64,000 bases of DNA from CBFDBF01 sp050287965 (GCA_050287965.1 JBNKCX010000013.1:62001-126000); one strand, 5' to 3'. Shown: positions 51,099 to 60,303, counted from the stretch's first letter. Notes: a model not told the origin generated them from the sequence alone. Numbers and translations are program-made.

Positions 51099-53012
51099 AT
51101 GCCTGTCATCACCCTCCCCGACGGTTCCAAACGTGAATTCGATAAGCCGGTCAGCGTTCATGGCGTAGCGGCGGATATCGGCCCGGGACTCGCCAAGGCC
51201 ACCCTTGCCGGCCGAGTGAACGGGGAACTGGTCGACGCCTCCTATTTAATTGCGGAGGATGCGGAACTGGCCATCGTTACCAGCCGTGACGAGGAGGCGC
51301 TGGGGCTGTTGCGCCACGATGCGGCCCATGTCATGGCGCAGGCGGTGCAGGAGCTGTACCCGGATACCCAGGTAACCATCGGCCCCGCCATCGAAGACGG
51401 CTTCTATTATGACTTTGCCCGCGAAGAACCCTTCACCCCGGATGATCTGAAGAAGATCGAGGAACGCATGCACGAGATCGTCAAGCGCGATCTGCCCCTG
51501 CAACGGGAGGTGTGGGATCGGGCGGAGGCTATAAAGACCTTCGCCGCCATCGGTGAAAAGTACAAGGTGGAAATCATCCAAGAGATCATTCCCGAAGGGG
51601 AGGAGGTCTCCGTCTACCGTCAGGGGGAGTGGTTCGACGTCTGCCGTGGTCCCCATCTGCCGAGCACCGGCAAGCTGGGTAAGGGCTTCAAATTGATGAA
51701 GGTGGCCGGCGCCTACTGGCGGGGCGACTCCAGCAAGGAGATGCTGCAGCGAATCTACGGTACCGCCTGGCGCGATAAGAAAGAACTCGAGGACTACCTG
51801 CATCGCCTGGAAGAGGCGGAGAAGCGGGATCATCGCAAGATCGGCAAGGCGCTGGATCTGTTTCACACCCAGGAAGAGGCGCCGGGGATGGTGTTCTGGC
51901 ATGACAAGGGTTGGCAGATCTACCTGGTAATCCAGGACTATATCCGCGGCAAGTTGCGGGAAAAAGGCTACCAGGAAGTGCATACGCCCCAGGTGATAGA
52001 CCGCAGCCTGTGGGAGAAGTCGGGCCATTGGGAGAAGTTCCGGGACGACATGTTCACCACCGAGTCGGAGAAGCGGACCTTCGCCATCAAGCCCATGAAC
52101 TGCCCGGCCCATATCCAGATCTACAACCATGGGCTGAAAAGCTACCGGGACCTGCCCCTGCGGCTGGCGGAGTTCGGCTCCTGTCACCGTAACGAGCCTT
52201 CGGGTACCCTGCACGGCCTGATGCGGGTGCGCGGTTTCGTGCAGGATGACGCCCATATCTTCTGTACCGAGGGGCAGATCCTCTCCGAGGTGTCCGATTT
52301 CATCGACCTGCTGTTCGAAGTCTACCGGGATTTCGGTTTTGACGACGTGCTGGTGAAGTTCTCCACCCGGCCGGAGATGCGGGTGGGTGCCGACGAGGTC
52401 TGGGACCGGGCGGAACAGGCCCTGGAGGAGGTCCTGAATCACAAGAACCTGGACTGGGAGCTGCAACCGGGGGAGGGGGCGTTCTACGGCCCCAAGATCG
52501 AGTTTTCCCTGCGCGACTGCCTGAACCGGGTGTGGCAGCTGGGCACCATCCAGCTGGATTTTTCCATGCCGGAGCGGCTCGGGGCCAGCTATATAGCGGA
52601 AGACAACAGCAGGCAGGTGCCGGTGATGCTGCACCGGGCGATCCTCGGGTCCCTGGAGCGATTTATCGGTATTCTGATCGAACACTACGCCGGCGCACTG
52701 CCCCTCTGGCTCTCCCCGCTGCAGGTGGTGGTGATGAATATCACCGATCGCCAGGCCGAATATGTGGAAAAAGTGGCAGGAATGCTGCGAGAACAGGGAT
52801 TTAGGGCCGATTTGGACTTGAGAAACGAGAAGATCGGCTTTAAAATCCGCGAGCACACATTAGCGCGCGTGCCCTATCTGCTGGTAGTGGGCGACCGCGA
52901 AATGGAAAACGGGAGTGTGGCCGTCCGTACCCGCACCGGCGAGGACCTCGGAACCATGAGTGTCGAGGGGTTCCTGGGGAAGCTGGCAGCGGAGGTGGTA
53001 GGCCACGCTTAA
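51099..53012 (+). CDS. thrS: Threonine-tRNA ligase
   Basis: This 637-residue class II synthetase charges tRNA-Thr. The N-terminal TGS domain (VITLPDGSKREFDKPVSV) and editing domain (RHDAAHVMAQAV, with the H-x3-H zinc-like motif) precede the catalytic core. The core has GMVFWHDKGW, the zinc-ligand Cys in MNCPAHIQIY, RLAEFGSCHRNEPSG (motif 2) and the C-terminal anticodon-binding domain. Length is normal. It starts the run thrS-infC-rpmI-rplT typical of bacteria. Confidence 0.97.
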   Translation: MPVITLPDGSKREFDKPVSVHGVAADIGPGLAKATLAGRVNGELVDASYLIAEDAELAIVTSRDEEALGLLRHDAAHVMAQAVQELYPDTQVTIGPAIEDGFYYDFAREEPFTPDDLKKIEERMHEIVKRDLPLQREVWDRAEAIKTFAAIGEKYKVEIIQEIIPEGEEVSVYRQGEWFDVCRGPHLPSTGKLGKGFKLMKVAGAYWRGDSSKEMLQRIYGTAWRDKKELEDYLHRLEEAEKRDHRKIGKALDLFHTQEEAPGMVFWHDKGWQIYLVIQDYIRGKLREKGYQEVHTPQVIDRSLWEKSGHWEKFRDDMFTTESEKRTFAIKPMNCPAHIQIYNHGLKSYRDLPLRLAEFGSCHRNEPSGTLHGLMRVRGFVQDDAHIFCTEGQILSEVSDFIDLLFEVYRDFGFDDVLVKFSTRPEMRVGADEVWDRAEQALEEVLNHKNLDWELQPGEGAFYGPKIEFSLRDCLNRVWQLGTIQLDFSMPERLGASYIAEDNSRQVPVMLHRAILGSLERFIGILIEHYAGALPLWLSPLQVVVMNITDRQAEYVEKVAGMLREQGFRADLDLRNEKIGFKIREHTLARVPYLLVVGDREMENGSVAVRTRTGEDLGTMSVEGFLGKLAAEVVGHA

Positions 53013-53094
53013 CTTAGAGCTTGTCCCGCGCAGGGTGCCCGAGACCGGGTATCCGGGTGCGAGGCAGGCTTTGCTTCTTTCGGAGGAACCGGTT

Positions 53095-53613
53095 ATCGCT
53101 GCAAACAAGAAGAATCGCCTGAACGAGGAGATCACTGCGCCGGAGGTACGGTTGATCGGCGAGGATGGAGAACAGATAGGGGTTGTGCCCTTAAGTGAGG
53201 CGATGGAGGCTGCCGTTGAGGCGGATCTGGATCTGGTGGAGATCGTACCGAATGCGGATCCACCGGTTTGTCGAGTCATGAACTTTGGTAAGTTCCAGTT
53301 CGAACAGAAGAAGCAACAGCAGGCGGCGAAGAAGAAGCAGAAGCAGGTCCATGTTAAAGAAGTGAAGTTTCGTCCAGGGACGGAAGAAGGGGATTATCAG
53401 GTAAAACTACGCAACCTGATACGTTTCCTGTCAGATGGGGACAAGGCCAAGGTAACCATGCGGTTCCGTGGCCGGGAACATGCCCACCGCGAGCTGGGTC
53501 TGGAAGTGCTGCAACGGGTTGAGGCCGATCTGGCCGAATACGCCCTGGTAGAGCAGCAACCCCAGATGGAAGGCCGGCAGATGGTGATGGTGTTGAGCCC
53601 CAAGAAAAAGTAG
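53095..53613 (+). CDS. infC: Translation initiation factor IF-3
   Basis: This 172-residue protein has the two-domain IF-3 fold. Its N-terminal domain carries NRLNEEITAPEVRLIGEDGEQIG and PPVCRVMNFGKFQFE. The C-terminal domain has VKEVKFRPGTEEGDYQVKLRN. The frame is open back to 53035, but conserved sequence begins at the ATC at 53095, which has GGAGGA eight bases before it. IF-3 genes of gammaproteobacteria often start with AUU, and IF-3 itself rejects such starts, giving autoregulation. ATC here fits that scheme. Confidence 0.93.
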   Translation: MAANKKNRLNEEITAPEVRLIGEDGEQIGVVPLSEAMEAAVEADLDLVEIVPNADPPVCRVMNFGKFQFEQKKQQQAAKKKQKQVHVKEVKFRPGTEEGDYQVKLRNLIRFLSDGDKAKVTMRFRGREHAHRELGLEVLQRVEADLAEYALVEQQPQMEGRQMVMVLSPKKK

Positions 53614-53650
53614 TTATTTAAATTATTGAGAAAATGCGGAGTTAAGTGAA

Positions 53651-53848
53651 ATGCCGAAGATCAAAACCAATCGCGGCGCGGCAAAGCGGTTCAAGCGAAA
53701 CGCTTCCGGGTCGTTCAAACGTGGCCAGTCTCACAGGAGCCACATCCTGACCAAGAAGAGTACCAAGCGTAAGCGCCAGCTGCGTTCACCCATGCAGCTG
53801 CACAAAGCAGACGTGGCCGCCGCCCGTCGTATGCTGCCGTACGCCTGA
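53651..53848 (+). CDS. rpmI: 50S ribosomal protein L35
   Basis: This 65-residue basic protein begins with PKIKTNRGAAKRFKRNASG, the L35 signature. It lies between infC and rplT in the universal order. Length is normal. Confidence 0.97.
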   Translation: MPKIKTNRGAAKRFKRNASGSFKRGQSHRSHILTKKSTKRKRQLRSPMQLHKADVAAARRMLPYA

Positions 53849-53863
53849 TCCGGAGACTGAGTC

Positions 53864-54223
53864 ATGCCAAGAGTAAAACGTGGCGTTACAGCACGCGCCA
53901 GACATAAGAAGGTGCTGAAGGAAGCGAAGGGTTACTACGGTGCCCGGAGCAAGGTCTATCGCGTCGCCAAGCAGGCGGTGATCAAGGCCGGGCAGTATGC
54001 CTACCGCGACCGGCGCCAGAAGAAGCGCCAGTTCCGCGCCCTGTGGATCGCCCGTATCAATGCCGGCGCCCGCGAGAACGGTATCTCCTACAGCCGTTTG
54101 ATTAACGGTCTGAAGAATGCCGGGGTGGAGATCGACCGCAAGGTGCTGGCCGATCTGGCCATCTTTGACAAGCCGGCTTTTGCCGCGCTGGCGGACCAGG
54201 CCAAGGCCAACCTCTCCAGCTAA
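53864..54223 (+). CDS. rplT: 50S ribosomal protein L20
   Basis: This 119-residue protein has PRVKRGVTARARHKKVLKEAK and the family signature KKRQFRALWIARINAGARENG. L20 also represses its own operon in E. coli by binding the mRNA near rpmI. It lies 15 bases after rpmI and is followed by an intrinsic terminator. Confidence 0.98.
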   Translation: MPRVKRGVTARARHKKVLKEAKGYYGARSKVYRVAKQAVIKAGQYAYRDRRQKKRQFRALWIARINAGARENGISYSRLINGLKNAGVEIDRKVLADLAIFDKPAFAALADQAKANLSS

Positions 54224-54272
54224 GCGCTTGTCATCCCGCCGGGTCCACGGCCCGGCAACAACATGACATAAC

Positions 54273-54309
54273 CAAGGGGGAAGGCCTGATGGTCTTTCCC
54301 CTTTTTTTA
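54273..54309 (+). terminator. Intrinsic terminator after rplT
   Basis: AAGGGGGAAGGCC pairs with GGTCTTTCCCCTT across a TGAT loop, with G-U pairs, and is followed by TTTTTTTATTTT. It closes the infC-rpmI-rplT transcript and separates it from pheS. Confidence 0.85.
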
Positions 54310-54310
54310 T

Positions 54311-54446
54311 TTTCACCACGGAGGACACAGAGGACACAGAGTTTATTCTCGCCGGTGACCACCGGTTGTCGGAATAAGAGTGGAGTCCGTTTTCGGACAA
54401 CAGCTGTCAGTGAAAATGGATTATCTCCGTGTCCTCCGTGGTGAAA
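54311..54446. repeat. Inverted-repeat element, 9-base-unit subtype (rplT-pheS gap)
   Basis: The left arm is TTCACCACGGAGGACACAGA, continuing GGACACAGAG (units CACGGAGGA, CACAGAGGA, CACAGAG). The right arm near 54424-54445 is the complement CTCCGTGTCCTCCGTGGTGA. The interior (about 80 bases) differs from the other copies. Confidence 0.8.
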
Positions 54447-54476
54447 AGAAATATCAAAAACAGGATGTAGATCGAA

Positions 54477-55508
54477 ATGGGCGAAAACGACAGCCTGGAT
54501 CTTGAGCAACTGATTGGGGAGGCCGGGGACGCGATCAACAGCGCGGCAACTCTACAGACCCTGGACGATGCGCGTGTCCGTTACCTGGGCAAGAGCGGCC
54601 TGTTGACGGCGCAGCTCAAAAACCTCGGCAAGCTTCCCCCGGAGGAGCGGCCGTCCGCCGGACAGGCCATCAACCGGGCCAAGCAGGAGCTGGAAGCCCT
54701 TATCCGGGGCCGCAAGGCGGGGCTGGAGGAACAGGCCCTGAAGGAGCGGCTGGCATCGGAGCGTATCGATGTGACCCTGCCGGGACGGGGCAGGGGTCAT
54801 GGGGGACTGCACCCGGTCACCCGGACCCTGGAGCGTATTGAAGAGCTGTTCGCCAATGCCGGATTCAAGGTGGCGGAAGGCCCGGAGATCGAGGATGACT
54901 TCCATAACTTCGAGGCACTGAATATCCCGGCCCACCACCCGGCCCGGGCCATGCACGATACCTTTTATTTTGATGAGCACCTGCTGCTGCGCACCCACAC
55001 CTCGCCGGTACAGATCCGGGTGATGCAGAACTCGGAACCGCCGCTGAAGATAATCGCCCCGGGGCGGGTCTACCGCTGCGATTCGGATCTGACCCACACC
55101 CCCATGTTTCATCAGGTCGAGGGCTTCCTGGTGGACCGGGATGTTTCCTTCGCCGATCTTAAAGGGGTGCTGTACGATTTTCTCACCAGCTTCTTTGAGC
55201 GGGATCTGAAGCTGCGCTTCCGGCCCTCCTACTTCCCCTTCACCGAGCCGTCGGCGGAGGCCGATATCGAATGCGTCATGTGCAACGGCGAGGGATGCCG
55301 GGTGTGTAAGCAGACCGGCTGGCTGGAGCTGCTGGGCTGCGGCATGATCCACCCGGAGGTGTTCCGGCAGGTGGGTATCGACAGCGAAAAATACACCGGT
55401 TACGCCTTCGGTATGGGCGTGGAACGGCTGGCCATGATGCGCTACGGGATAAACGACCTGCGGCTGTTCTTCGAGAACGACCTGCGGTTTTTGCGGCAGT
55501 TTGCTTAG
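54477..55508 (+). CDS. pheS: Phenylalanine-tRNA ligase alpha subunit
   Basis: This 343-residue catalytic subunit has the N-terminal coiled coil, then class II motif 2 (FHQVEGFLVDRDVSFADLKGVLYDF) and motif 3 (YAFGMGVERLAMMRYGINDLR). HDTFYFD and a Cys-rich insert (CVMCNGEGCRVCKQTGWLELLGCGM) are present. The latter is common in proteobacterial PheS. It forms an alpha2-beta2 enzyme with PheT. No Phe-rich leader peptide is visible in the upstream gap, which holds a repeat element. Confidence 0.97.
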   Translation: MGENDSLDLEQLIGEAGDAINSAATLQTLDDARVRYLGKSGLLTAQLKNLGKLPPEERPSAGQAINRAKQELEALIRGRKAGLEEQALKERLASERIDVTLPGRGRGHGGLHPVTRTLERIEELFANAGFKVAEGPEIEDDFHNFEALNIPAHHPARAMHDTFYFDEHLLLRTHTSPVQIRVMQNSEPPLKIIAPGRVYRCDSDLTHTPMFHQVEGFLVDRDVSFADLKGVLYDFLTSFFERDLKLRFRPSYFPFTEPSAEADIECVMCNGEGCRVCKQTGWLELLGCGMIHPEVFRQVGIDSEKYTGYAFGMGVERLAMMRYGINDLRLFFENDLRFLRQFA

Positions 55509-55510
55509 AT

Positions 55511-55580
55511 TTTCACCACGGAGGATACAGAGGGCACGGAGTCTTCTTTGCTTTTCATTTCTCCGTGTCCTCCGTGGTAA
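55511..55580. repeat. Inverted-repeat element, compact 9-base-unit subtype (pheS-pheT gap)
   Basis: TTTCACCACGGAGGATACAG, continuing AGGGCACGGAGTC, faces CTCCGTGTCCTCCGTGGTAA with only a 20-base T-rich interior. It is the tightest hairpin of the family and lies within an operon. Confidence 0.8.
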
Positions 55581-55606
55581 ATGGTTTTTAACAAAAGGTC
55601 TTAACT

Positions 55607-57985
55607 ATGCGATTCAGTGAAGCCTGGTTACGGGAGTGGGTTAACCCCGATATCACCACCGAGCAGTTGGCGGACCAGCTCTCAATGGCCGGTCTCGAAG
55701 TGGATTCGGTGGAGCCGGTGGCCGGCGATTTCGAGGGCGTCGTGGTGGGCCATGTGTTGGCGCGTGAGCAGCATCCGGATGCGGATAAGCTGAGCGTCTG
55801 CCGGGTGGACGCCGGTCAGGACGAAGAGCTGCAGATCGTCTGCGGAGCGGCCAATGTGGCGGCCGGGATGAAGGTCCCCGTGGCCCTGGTGGGCGCCACG
55901 CTCCCGGGGGATTTCAAGATCAAAAAGGCCAAGCTGCGGGGCGTCCAGTCCCTCGGTATGATCTGCTCCGCCGCTGAACTGGGTCTGGCGGAGTCCTCGG
56001 AAGGTATCATGTCCCTGGCCGAGGATGCGCCGGTGGGCGCCGATTTTCGGGAGTACCTGGCCCTGGACGACCGGGCCATCGAGGTGGATCTGACCCCGGA
56101 CCGGGGGGACTGCCTGGGTCTGGCCGGGATTGCCCGGGAGGTAGGGGTGATCAACCGCAGCCCCCTGACCCCGCCCGTTATGATACCGGTGGAAGCGGTG
56201 AGTGAAGCGCGTTTCCCGGTCAAGCTGGAAGCGCCCCAGGCCTGTCCGCGCTACACCTGCCGGGTGATCAAGGGGATCGACACCGCGGCACGTACCCCCC
56301 TGTGGATGCGGGAAAGGTTGCGCCGCAGCGGTCTGCGTCCCATCAGCCCGGTAGTGGACGTCACCAATTACGTACTGCTGGAGCTGGGTCAGCCCATGCA
56401 CGGGTTCGACTTGGCCAAATTGGACCGGGAGATCCGGGTGCGCATGGCCGAGGAGGGGGAGAAGCTGACCCTGCTGGACGGCCAGGAGGTGGAACTGCGT
56501 GCCGATACCCTGGTGATCGCCGACGCCGCCAGGCCGCTGGCCATGGCGGGCATCATGGGGGGTGAGGGCTCAGGCGTGACCGGGGAGACCCGGGACGTGC
56601 TGCTGGAGAGCGCCTTCTTTGCACCTACCGCCATTATCGGCAAGGCGCGCAGTTACGGGCTGCACACCGATTCCTCCCACCGCTTCGAGCGGGGCGTGGA
56701 TCCCCGGTTGCAGGTACGGGCCATGGAGCGGGCCACCCGGTTGCTGGTGGATATCGCAGGTGGTGAGGCGGGTCCCATCGTGGAGGCGGTTTCCGAGGAG
56801 CATATCGAGCAGCGCCCGGAGATCCTGCTGCGCCGGGAGAGGGTGGCCAAGCTGCTGGGCCTGAAGATCGATGACGACACTATCGTGGATATCCTCAGTC
56901 GACTGGAAATGAGCGTGGAGGCCACAGAGGAGGGATGGTCGGTAACGGCGCCCAGTTGCCGTTTCGACATCAGCATCGAGGTGGACCTGATCGAGGAGAT
57001 CGGGCGCATCTACGGGTATGCGGAGATCCCCACGCACCGCAGCGCGGCGGCGACGGTGATGCGGGGCGAACCCGAGACCGCCTTCAGTCTGCGCCGGGCC
57101 AAACAGCTCCTGGTGGATCGCGATTATCAGGAGGTGGTCACCTACAGCTTCATCAGCCGGGAGATGCACGACCTGACCGATCCCGCTCACGGGATGGTGG
57201 AACTGGCCAACCCCATCTCCAGTGACATGTCCATCATGCGCACCAGCCTCTGGCCGGGGCTGCTGCAGACCCTGATCTACAATCAGTCCCGTCAGCAGAA
57301 CCGCATTCGCATCTTCGAGTCCGGTCTTAGGTTTGTCAAGGAACCTACTGAAATACAACAGGATTTAATGCTTGCTGGCCTGGTGTCCGGCGACGCCGTC
57401 CCGGAGCAGTGGGGGGAAGCGGGCCGGAGTGTGGATTTCTATGACCTGAAGGCCGATCTGGAGGCCGTTCTGGCCCTGACCGGCTGCCCCGAGGCCTTTG
57501 AATTCAGGGCCGCTGAGCACCCCTCCCTCCATCCGGGGCAGAGCGCCCAGGTCCTGCGAGAGGGGAATCCCGTGGGGTGGATGGGTATGCTGCACCCGGA
57601 ACTCGAGCATAGAATGGACTTTAATAATAGCGTATATCTATTTGAAATAAATATAAATAATATCAAGGAAGGACGGCTTCCGGCATTCCAGGCCCTGTCC
57701 AAGTTTCCCTCCATCCGGCGGGATATCGCGATTGTGGTGGATCAGGACCTGGATTACAGTGTGATCGAGGCCTGTATTAGGGGAATTGCGCCGCAAATTC
57801 TCCAAGACATTCTCATTTTTGATGTCTATACTGGGGAGAAGGTAGATTCCGGACGAAAAAGTCTCGCTTTGGGCTTGATTTTACAGGAAACTTCGCACAC
57901 TCTTACAGATTCAGAGGTGGACGGCGTCATCGAGCGCATCCTCCAGGCCCTAAAAGAAAAATTCGACGCACAATTGAGGGATTGA
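55607..57985 (+). CDS. pheT: Phenylalanine-tRNA ligase beta subunit
   Basis: This 792-residue subunit has the N-terminal EMAP/tRNA-binding domain (VVVGHVLAREQHPDADKLSVCRVD). It also has the B3/B4 editing domain, the B5 domain and the catalytic-like region (IEEIGRIYGYAEIPTH). A C-terminal ferredoxin-fold anticodon domain (FPSIRRDIAIVVDQDLDY) ends it. Length is normal. pheS, pheT, ihfA and the MerR gene are contiguous as in E. coli pheST-ihfA. Confidence 0.96.
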   Translation: MRFSEAWLREWVNPDITTEQLADQLSMAGLEVDSVEPVAGDFEGVVVGHVLAREQHPDADKLSVCRVDAGQDEELQIVCGAANVAAGMKVPVALVGATLPGDFKIKKAKLRGVQSLGMICSAAELGLAESSEGIMSLAEDAPVGADFREYLALDDRAIEVDLTPDRGDCLGLAGIAREVGVINRSPLTPPVMIPVEAVSEARFPVKLEAPQACPRYTCRVIKGIDTAARTPLWMRERLRRSGLRPISPVVDVTNYVLLELGQPMHGFDLAKLDREIRVRMAEEGEKLTLLDGQEVELRADTLVIADAARPLAMAGIMGGEGSGVTGETRDVLLESAFFAPTAIIGKARSYGLHTDSSHRFERGVDPRLQVRAMERATRLLVDIAGGEAGPIVEAVSEEHIEQRPEILLRRERVAKLLGLKIDDDTIVDILSRLEMSVEATEEGWSVTAPSCRFDISIEVDLIEEIGRIYGYAEIPTHRSAAATVMRGEPETAFSLRRAKQLLVDRDYQEVVTYSFISREMHDLTDPAHGMVELANPISSDMSIMRTSLWPGLLQTLIYNQSRQQNRIRIFESGLRFVKEPTEIQQDLMLAGLVSGDAVPEQWGEAGRSVDFYDLKADLEAVLALTGCPEAFEFRAAEHPSLHPGQSAQVLREGNPVGWMGMLHPELEHRMDFNNSVYLFEININNIKEGRLPAFQALSKFPSIRRDIAIVVDQDLDYSVIEACIRGIAPQILQDILIFDVYTGEKVDSGRKSLALGLILQETSHTLTDSEVDGVIERILQALKEKFDAQLRD

Positions 57986-57991
57986 TTAGCG

Positions 57992-58288
57992 ATGGCACTG
58001 ACGAAGGCTGAAATTGCCGAAAGGCTTTTTGATGAATTGGGTCTTAACAAAAGAGAAGCCAAGGAGATGGTGGAGCTCTTTTTCGAGAAGATCCGGACCG
58101 CCCTGGAGGACGGGGCGCAGGTGAAATTGTCGGGGTTCGGTAATTTCGACCTGCGCGAAAAGAAACAACGCCCCGGTCGCAACCCCAAAACCGGCGAAGA
58201 AATACCTATCACTGCCCGGCGTGTCGTCACCTTCCGCCCCGGTCAGAAACTGAAGGCGAGGGTAGAGGCTTATGCTGGAAGCGAGTAG
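57992..58288 (+). CDS. ihfA: Integration host factor alpha subunit
   Basis: This 98-residue HU-family protein pairs with IhfB to bend DNA. LTKAEIAERLFDELGLNKREAKEMVELFFE and the DNA-arm segment FGNFDLREKKQRPGRNPKTGEEIPI are diagnostic of IhfA. It lies six bases after pheT, the classic location. IHF assists sigma-54 activators, relevant to the two sigma-54 signals in this window, though that link is general. Confidence 0.96.
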   Translation: MALTKAEIAERLFDELGLNKREAKEMVELFFEKIRTALEDGAQVKLSGFGNFDLREKKQRPGRNPKTGEEIPITARRVVTFRPGQKLKARVEAYAGSE

Positions 58289-58631
58289 TAGTACGGCAGA
58301 CCTGCCGGCGATCCCCGGCAAACGCTATTTTACCATCGGCGAAGTGAGCGAACTCTGCGGCGTCAAGCCGCATGTGCTGCGCTATTGGGAGCAGGAATTT
58401 CCGCAGCTGAAACCGGTCAAGCGCCGCGGCAACCGCCGCTACTATCAGCGCCATGACGTGCTGATGATCCGCCAGATCAGAAGTCTGCTCTACGAGCAGG
58501 GGTTCACCATCGGCGGCGCCCGGCAGCAGCTGACCGGCGAGGAAGCGAAGGAAGACAACAACCAGAGCCAGCAGATCATCCGCCAGCTGCGGGTGGAACT
58601 GGAAGAGGTGCTTCAGATCCTGAAGCGTTAG
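58272..58631 (+). CDS. MerR-family transcriptional regulator
   Basis: This 119-residue protein has the MerR DNA-binding domain YFTIGEVSELCGVKPHVLRYWEQEFPQLKP. The RRYYQRHDVLMIRQIRSLLYEQGFTI segment follows. The C-terminal part is short and has no metal-binding Cys set. It overlaps ihfA by 17 bases and is regularly found downstream of ihfA in gammaproteobacteria. The effector is unknown. Confidence 0.9.
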   Translation: MLEASSSTADLPAIPGKRYFTIGEVSELCGVKPHVLRYWEQEFPQLKPVKRRGNRRYYQRHDVLMIRQIRSLLYEQGFTIGGARQQLTGEEAKEDNNQSQQIIRQLRVELEEVLQILKR

Positions 58632-58693
58632 GGACCGGTTTCCCGGATCCAAGTTGACATGATTGCGCGCTGCGCCTAGTATGCGCGCTCTTA

Positions 58694-58770
58694 CGGAGCG
58701 TAGCGCAGCCTGGTAGCGCACCACAATGGGGTTGTGGGGGTCCGGAGTTCGAATCTCCGCGCTCCGACCA
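58694..58770 (+). tRNA. tRNA-Pro (anticodon GGG)
   Basis: This 77-base tRNA has acceptor stem CGGAGCG/CGCTCCG, discriminator A and encoded CCA. The anticodon stem CCACA/TGTGG encloses loop ATGGGGT, giving anticodon GGG. Promoter-like TTGACA and TAGTAT (about 58653-58682) precede it. Confidence 0.95.
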
Positions 58771-58790
58771 AAAATCGGTAAGAAAATAAT

Positions 58791-58816
58791 AAAGGCCCGG
58801 ATTCCGGGCCTTTTTT
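58791..58816 (+). terminator. Intrinsic terminator of tRNA-Pro
   Basis: AAAGGCCCGG and CCGGGCCTTT form a stem with an ATT loop, followed by six T residues. It marks the left boundary of the integron region. Confidence 0.92.
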
Positions 58817-58854
58817 GTGCCTGCGGGGAGGGTGTTTAGGGGGCGTCCGGGGCT

Positions 58855-60234
58855 CTACAACCGATCCAGGGGGCTCCGCGCGCCCTGTCCGCCCCTTCCC
58901 ACCACATGGGTATAGATCATGGTGGTGGAGACGTCCGCATGGCCCAACAGCTCCTGAACCGTACGGATATCCGAGCCGGACTCCAGCAGATGGGTCGCGA
59001 AGGAGTGGCGCAGGGTATGACTGGTTACCCGTTTCGTTATGCCCGCCCGCGCCGCCGCCCGGTAGACCGCTTTCTGGATGGCCGACTGATGAATATGGTG
59101 ACGGCGCACGATTCCGGTTCTCGGATCCTGTGCCACACGGCTGGCGGGAAACAGATATTGCCAGCGCAGCTCTTTCTCCGCGTTAGGATACTTGCGGGCC
59201 AACGCGGTGGGCATAAATACCGATCCCAGCCCGGCCTCGATATCCATGTCGTGCATCAGAGTTACCGATCTGATCTGCTTTTTCAGATTTTCGATCAGCG
59301 ATTCCGGCATGGGTACGGCCCGGTCCTTTTTGCCCTTGCTGCCCCGCACCACGATATTCCGATAGTCGAAATCCAGGTCCAGGATGCGCAGTCGTGCACA
59401 CTCCATAACGCGCATACCTGTTCCATACATCAGGCGGATTATCAGGCCGTGGGTTCCCCGTGCCGAATTCAGCAGCCCTTCCGTCTCCCGCGGACTGAGG
59501 ACCGTGGGAATACGCCGCGGCCGGGTGGGGCGTTTGAAGGGGCCGATGTCGCCCAGCGGTTTTTCCAATACCCGGGTGAAGAAGAACACCAGGGCGTTCA
59601 GCGCCTGGGCCTGAGTGGCCCCCGCTACCTTGCGCCGCACCGCCAAATGTTCTAAAAAAGAGGCAACCTGACGTTCGGCGCAATGGTGAGGGAGCGTATC
59701 GTTGTGAAAGCGAAGGAATCGGTTGATCCAGCTGAGATAACTCTTCTCCGTATTGGGAGAGTATTCCGGTATGCGGATGGCTGCCAGGAATTTACGGTAA
59801 AGCCCCGGAAACGCCTTACCCAGCCGGTTTTTCGGATTCTCCACCGCCTTGTCGATCATCTCGTAGGTTCTGGCCACCGTCGGGTGATCCCTGCCCAGGG
59901 ATTGCGCGCCGCCGGCCCAACCCTCCCAGTCGAAATCGCTTGCCCAGGGCGTCTTCAGGAAATGGCTGAACAGCAGCCGCAGGGCGTTGATCTTCTGACG
60001 AAACCGCCACTCCCCGATCAGGGGATTGCGGCCCATCCGCTCAAACCAAAGCTGCAGGCGCTCCGGCGTCTGCTCCTGCAGACGGATATCCGGGTGATCA
60101 TCAAGAAAGCCCTGAACATGCTTTCGGTGCCAGGGAAGGGCGCTATCGGGCACCCGGAACAGGCGCAGCACCTCCAGATATCGGGTCCAGAAACGCTCGA
60201 TACGGGGATCGGAAGAGGGGGTTCGCGAAACCAT
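58855..60234 (-). CDS. intI: Integron integrase with N-terminal extension
   Basis: This 459-residue tyrosine recombinase catalyses cassette insertion and excision at attI and attC. The catalytic set is R275, H406, R409, H432 and Y441. The spacing is identical to IntI1 (R146, H277, R280, H303, Y312), so about 129 residues are added at the N-terminus. The IntI-specific helix is present near residue 349 (YPNAEKELRWQYLFPASR). The extension (residues 1-130) looks helical and has SAM-like core-binding features, so it may be a second DNA-binding module. The ATG at 60234 is chosen because GGAGG lies seven bases before it. Its transcript runs away from the cassettes, as is usual. Confidence 0.92.
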   Translation of the reverse strand: MVSRTPSSDPRIERFWTRYLEVLRLFRVPDSALPWHRKHVQGFLDDHPDIRLQEQTPERLQLWFERMGRNPLIGEWRFRQKINALRLLFSHFLKTPWASDFDWEGWAGGAQSLGRDHPTVARTYEMIDKAVENPKNRLGKAFPGLYRKFLAAIRIPEYSPNTEKSYLSWINRFLRFHNDTLPHHCAERQVASFLEHLAVRRKVAGATQAQALNALVFFFTRVLEKPLGDIGPFKRPTRPRRIPTVLSPRETEGLLNSARGTHGLIIRLMYGTGMRVMECARLRILDLDFDYRNIVVRGSKGKKDRAVPMPESLIENLKKQIRSVTLMHDMDIEAGLGSVFMPTALARKYPNAEKELRWQYLFPASRVAQDPRTGIVRRHHIHQSAIQKAVYRAAARAGITKRVTSHTLRHSFATHLLESGSDIRTVQELLGHADVSTTMIYTHVVGRGGQGARSPLDRL

Positions 60235-60274
60235 GGACAAGCCTCCGTGCTTTGGAATATCCATATAGAGAACC

Positions 60275-60303
60275 AATATAGAACGTTTCGCGGCATATTA
60301 CAA
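60275..60303 (-). promoter_or_regulatory. Candidate intI promoter
   Basis: On the minus strand, TTGTAA (60303-60298) and TATATT (60280-60275) are separated by 17 bases. The start of transcription would be near 60268, 34 bases before the intI ATG. The -35 overlaps the first direct repeat, so integrase binding could repress its own gene. No LexA box (CTGT-N8-ACAG) is visible here. Confidence 0.55.
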
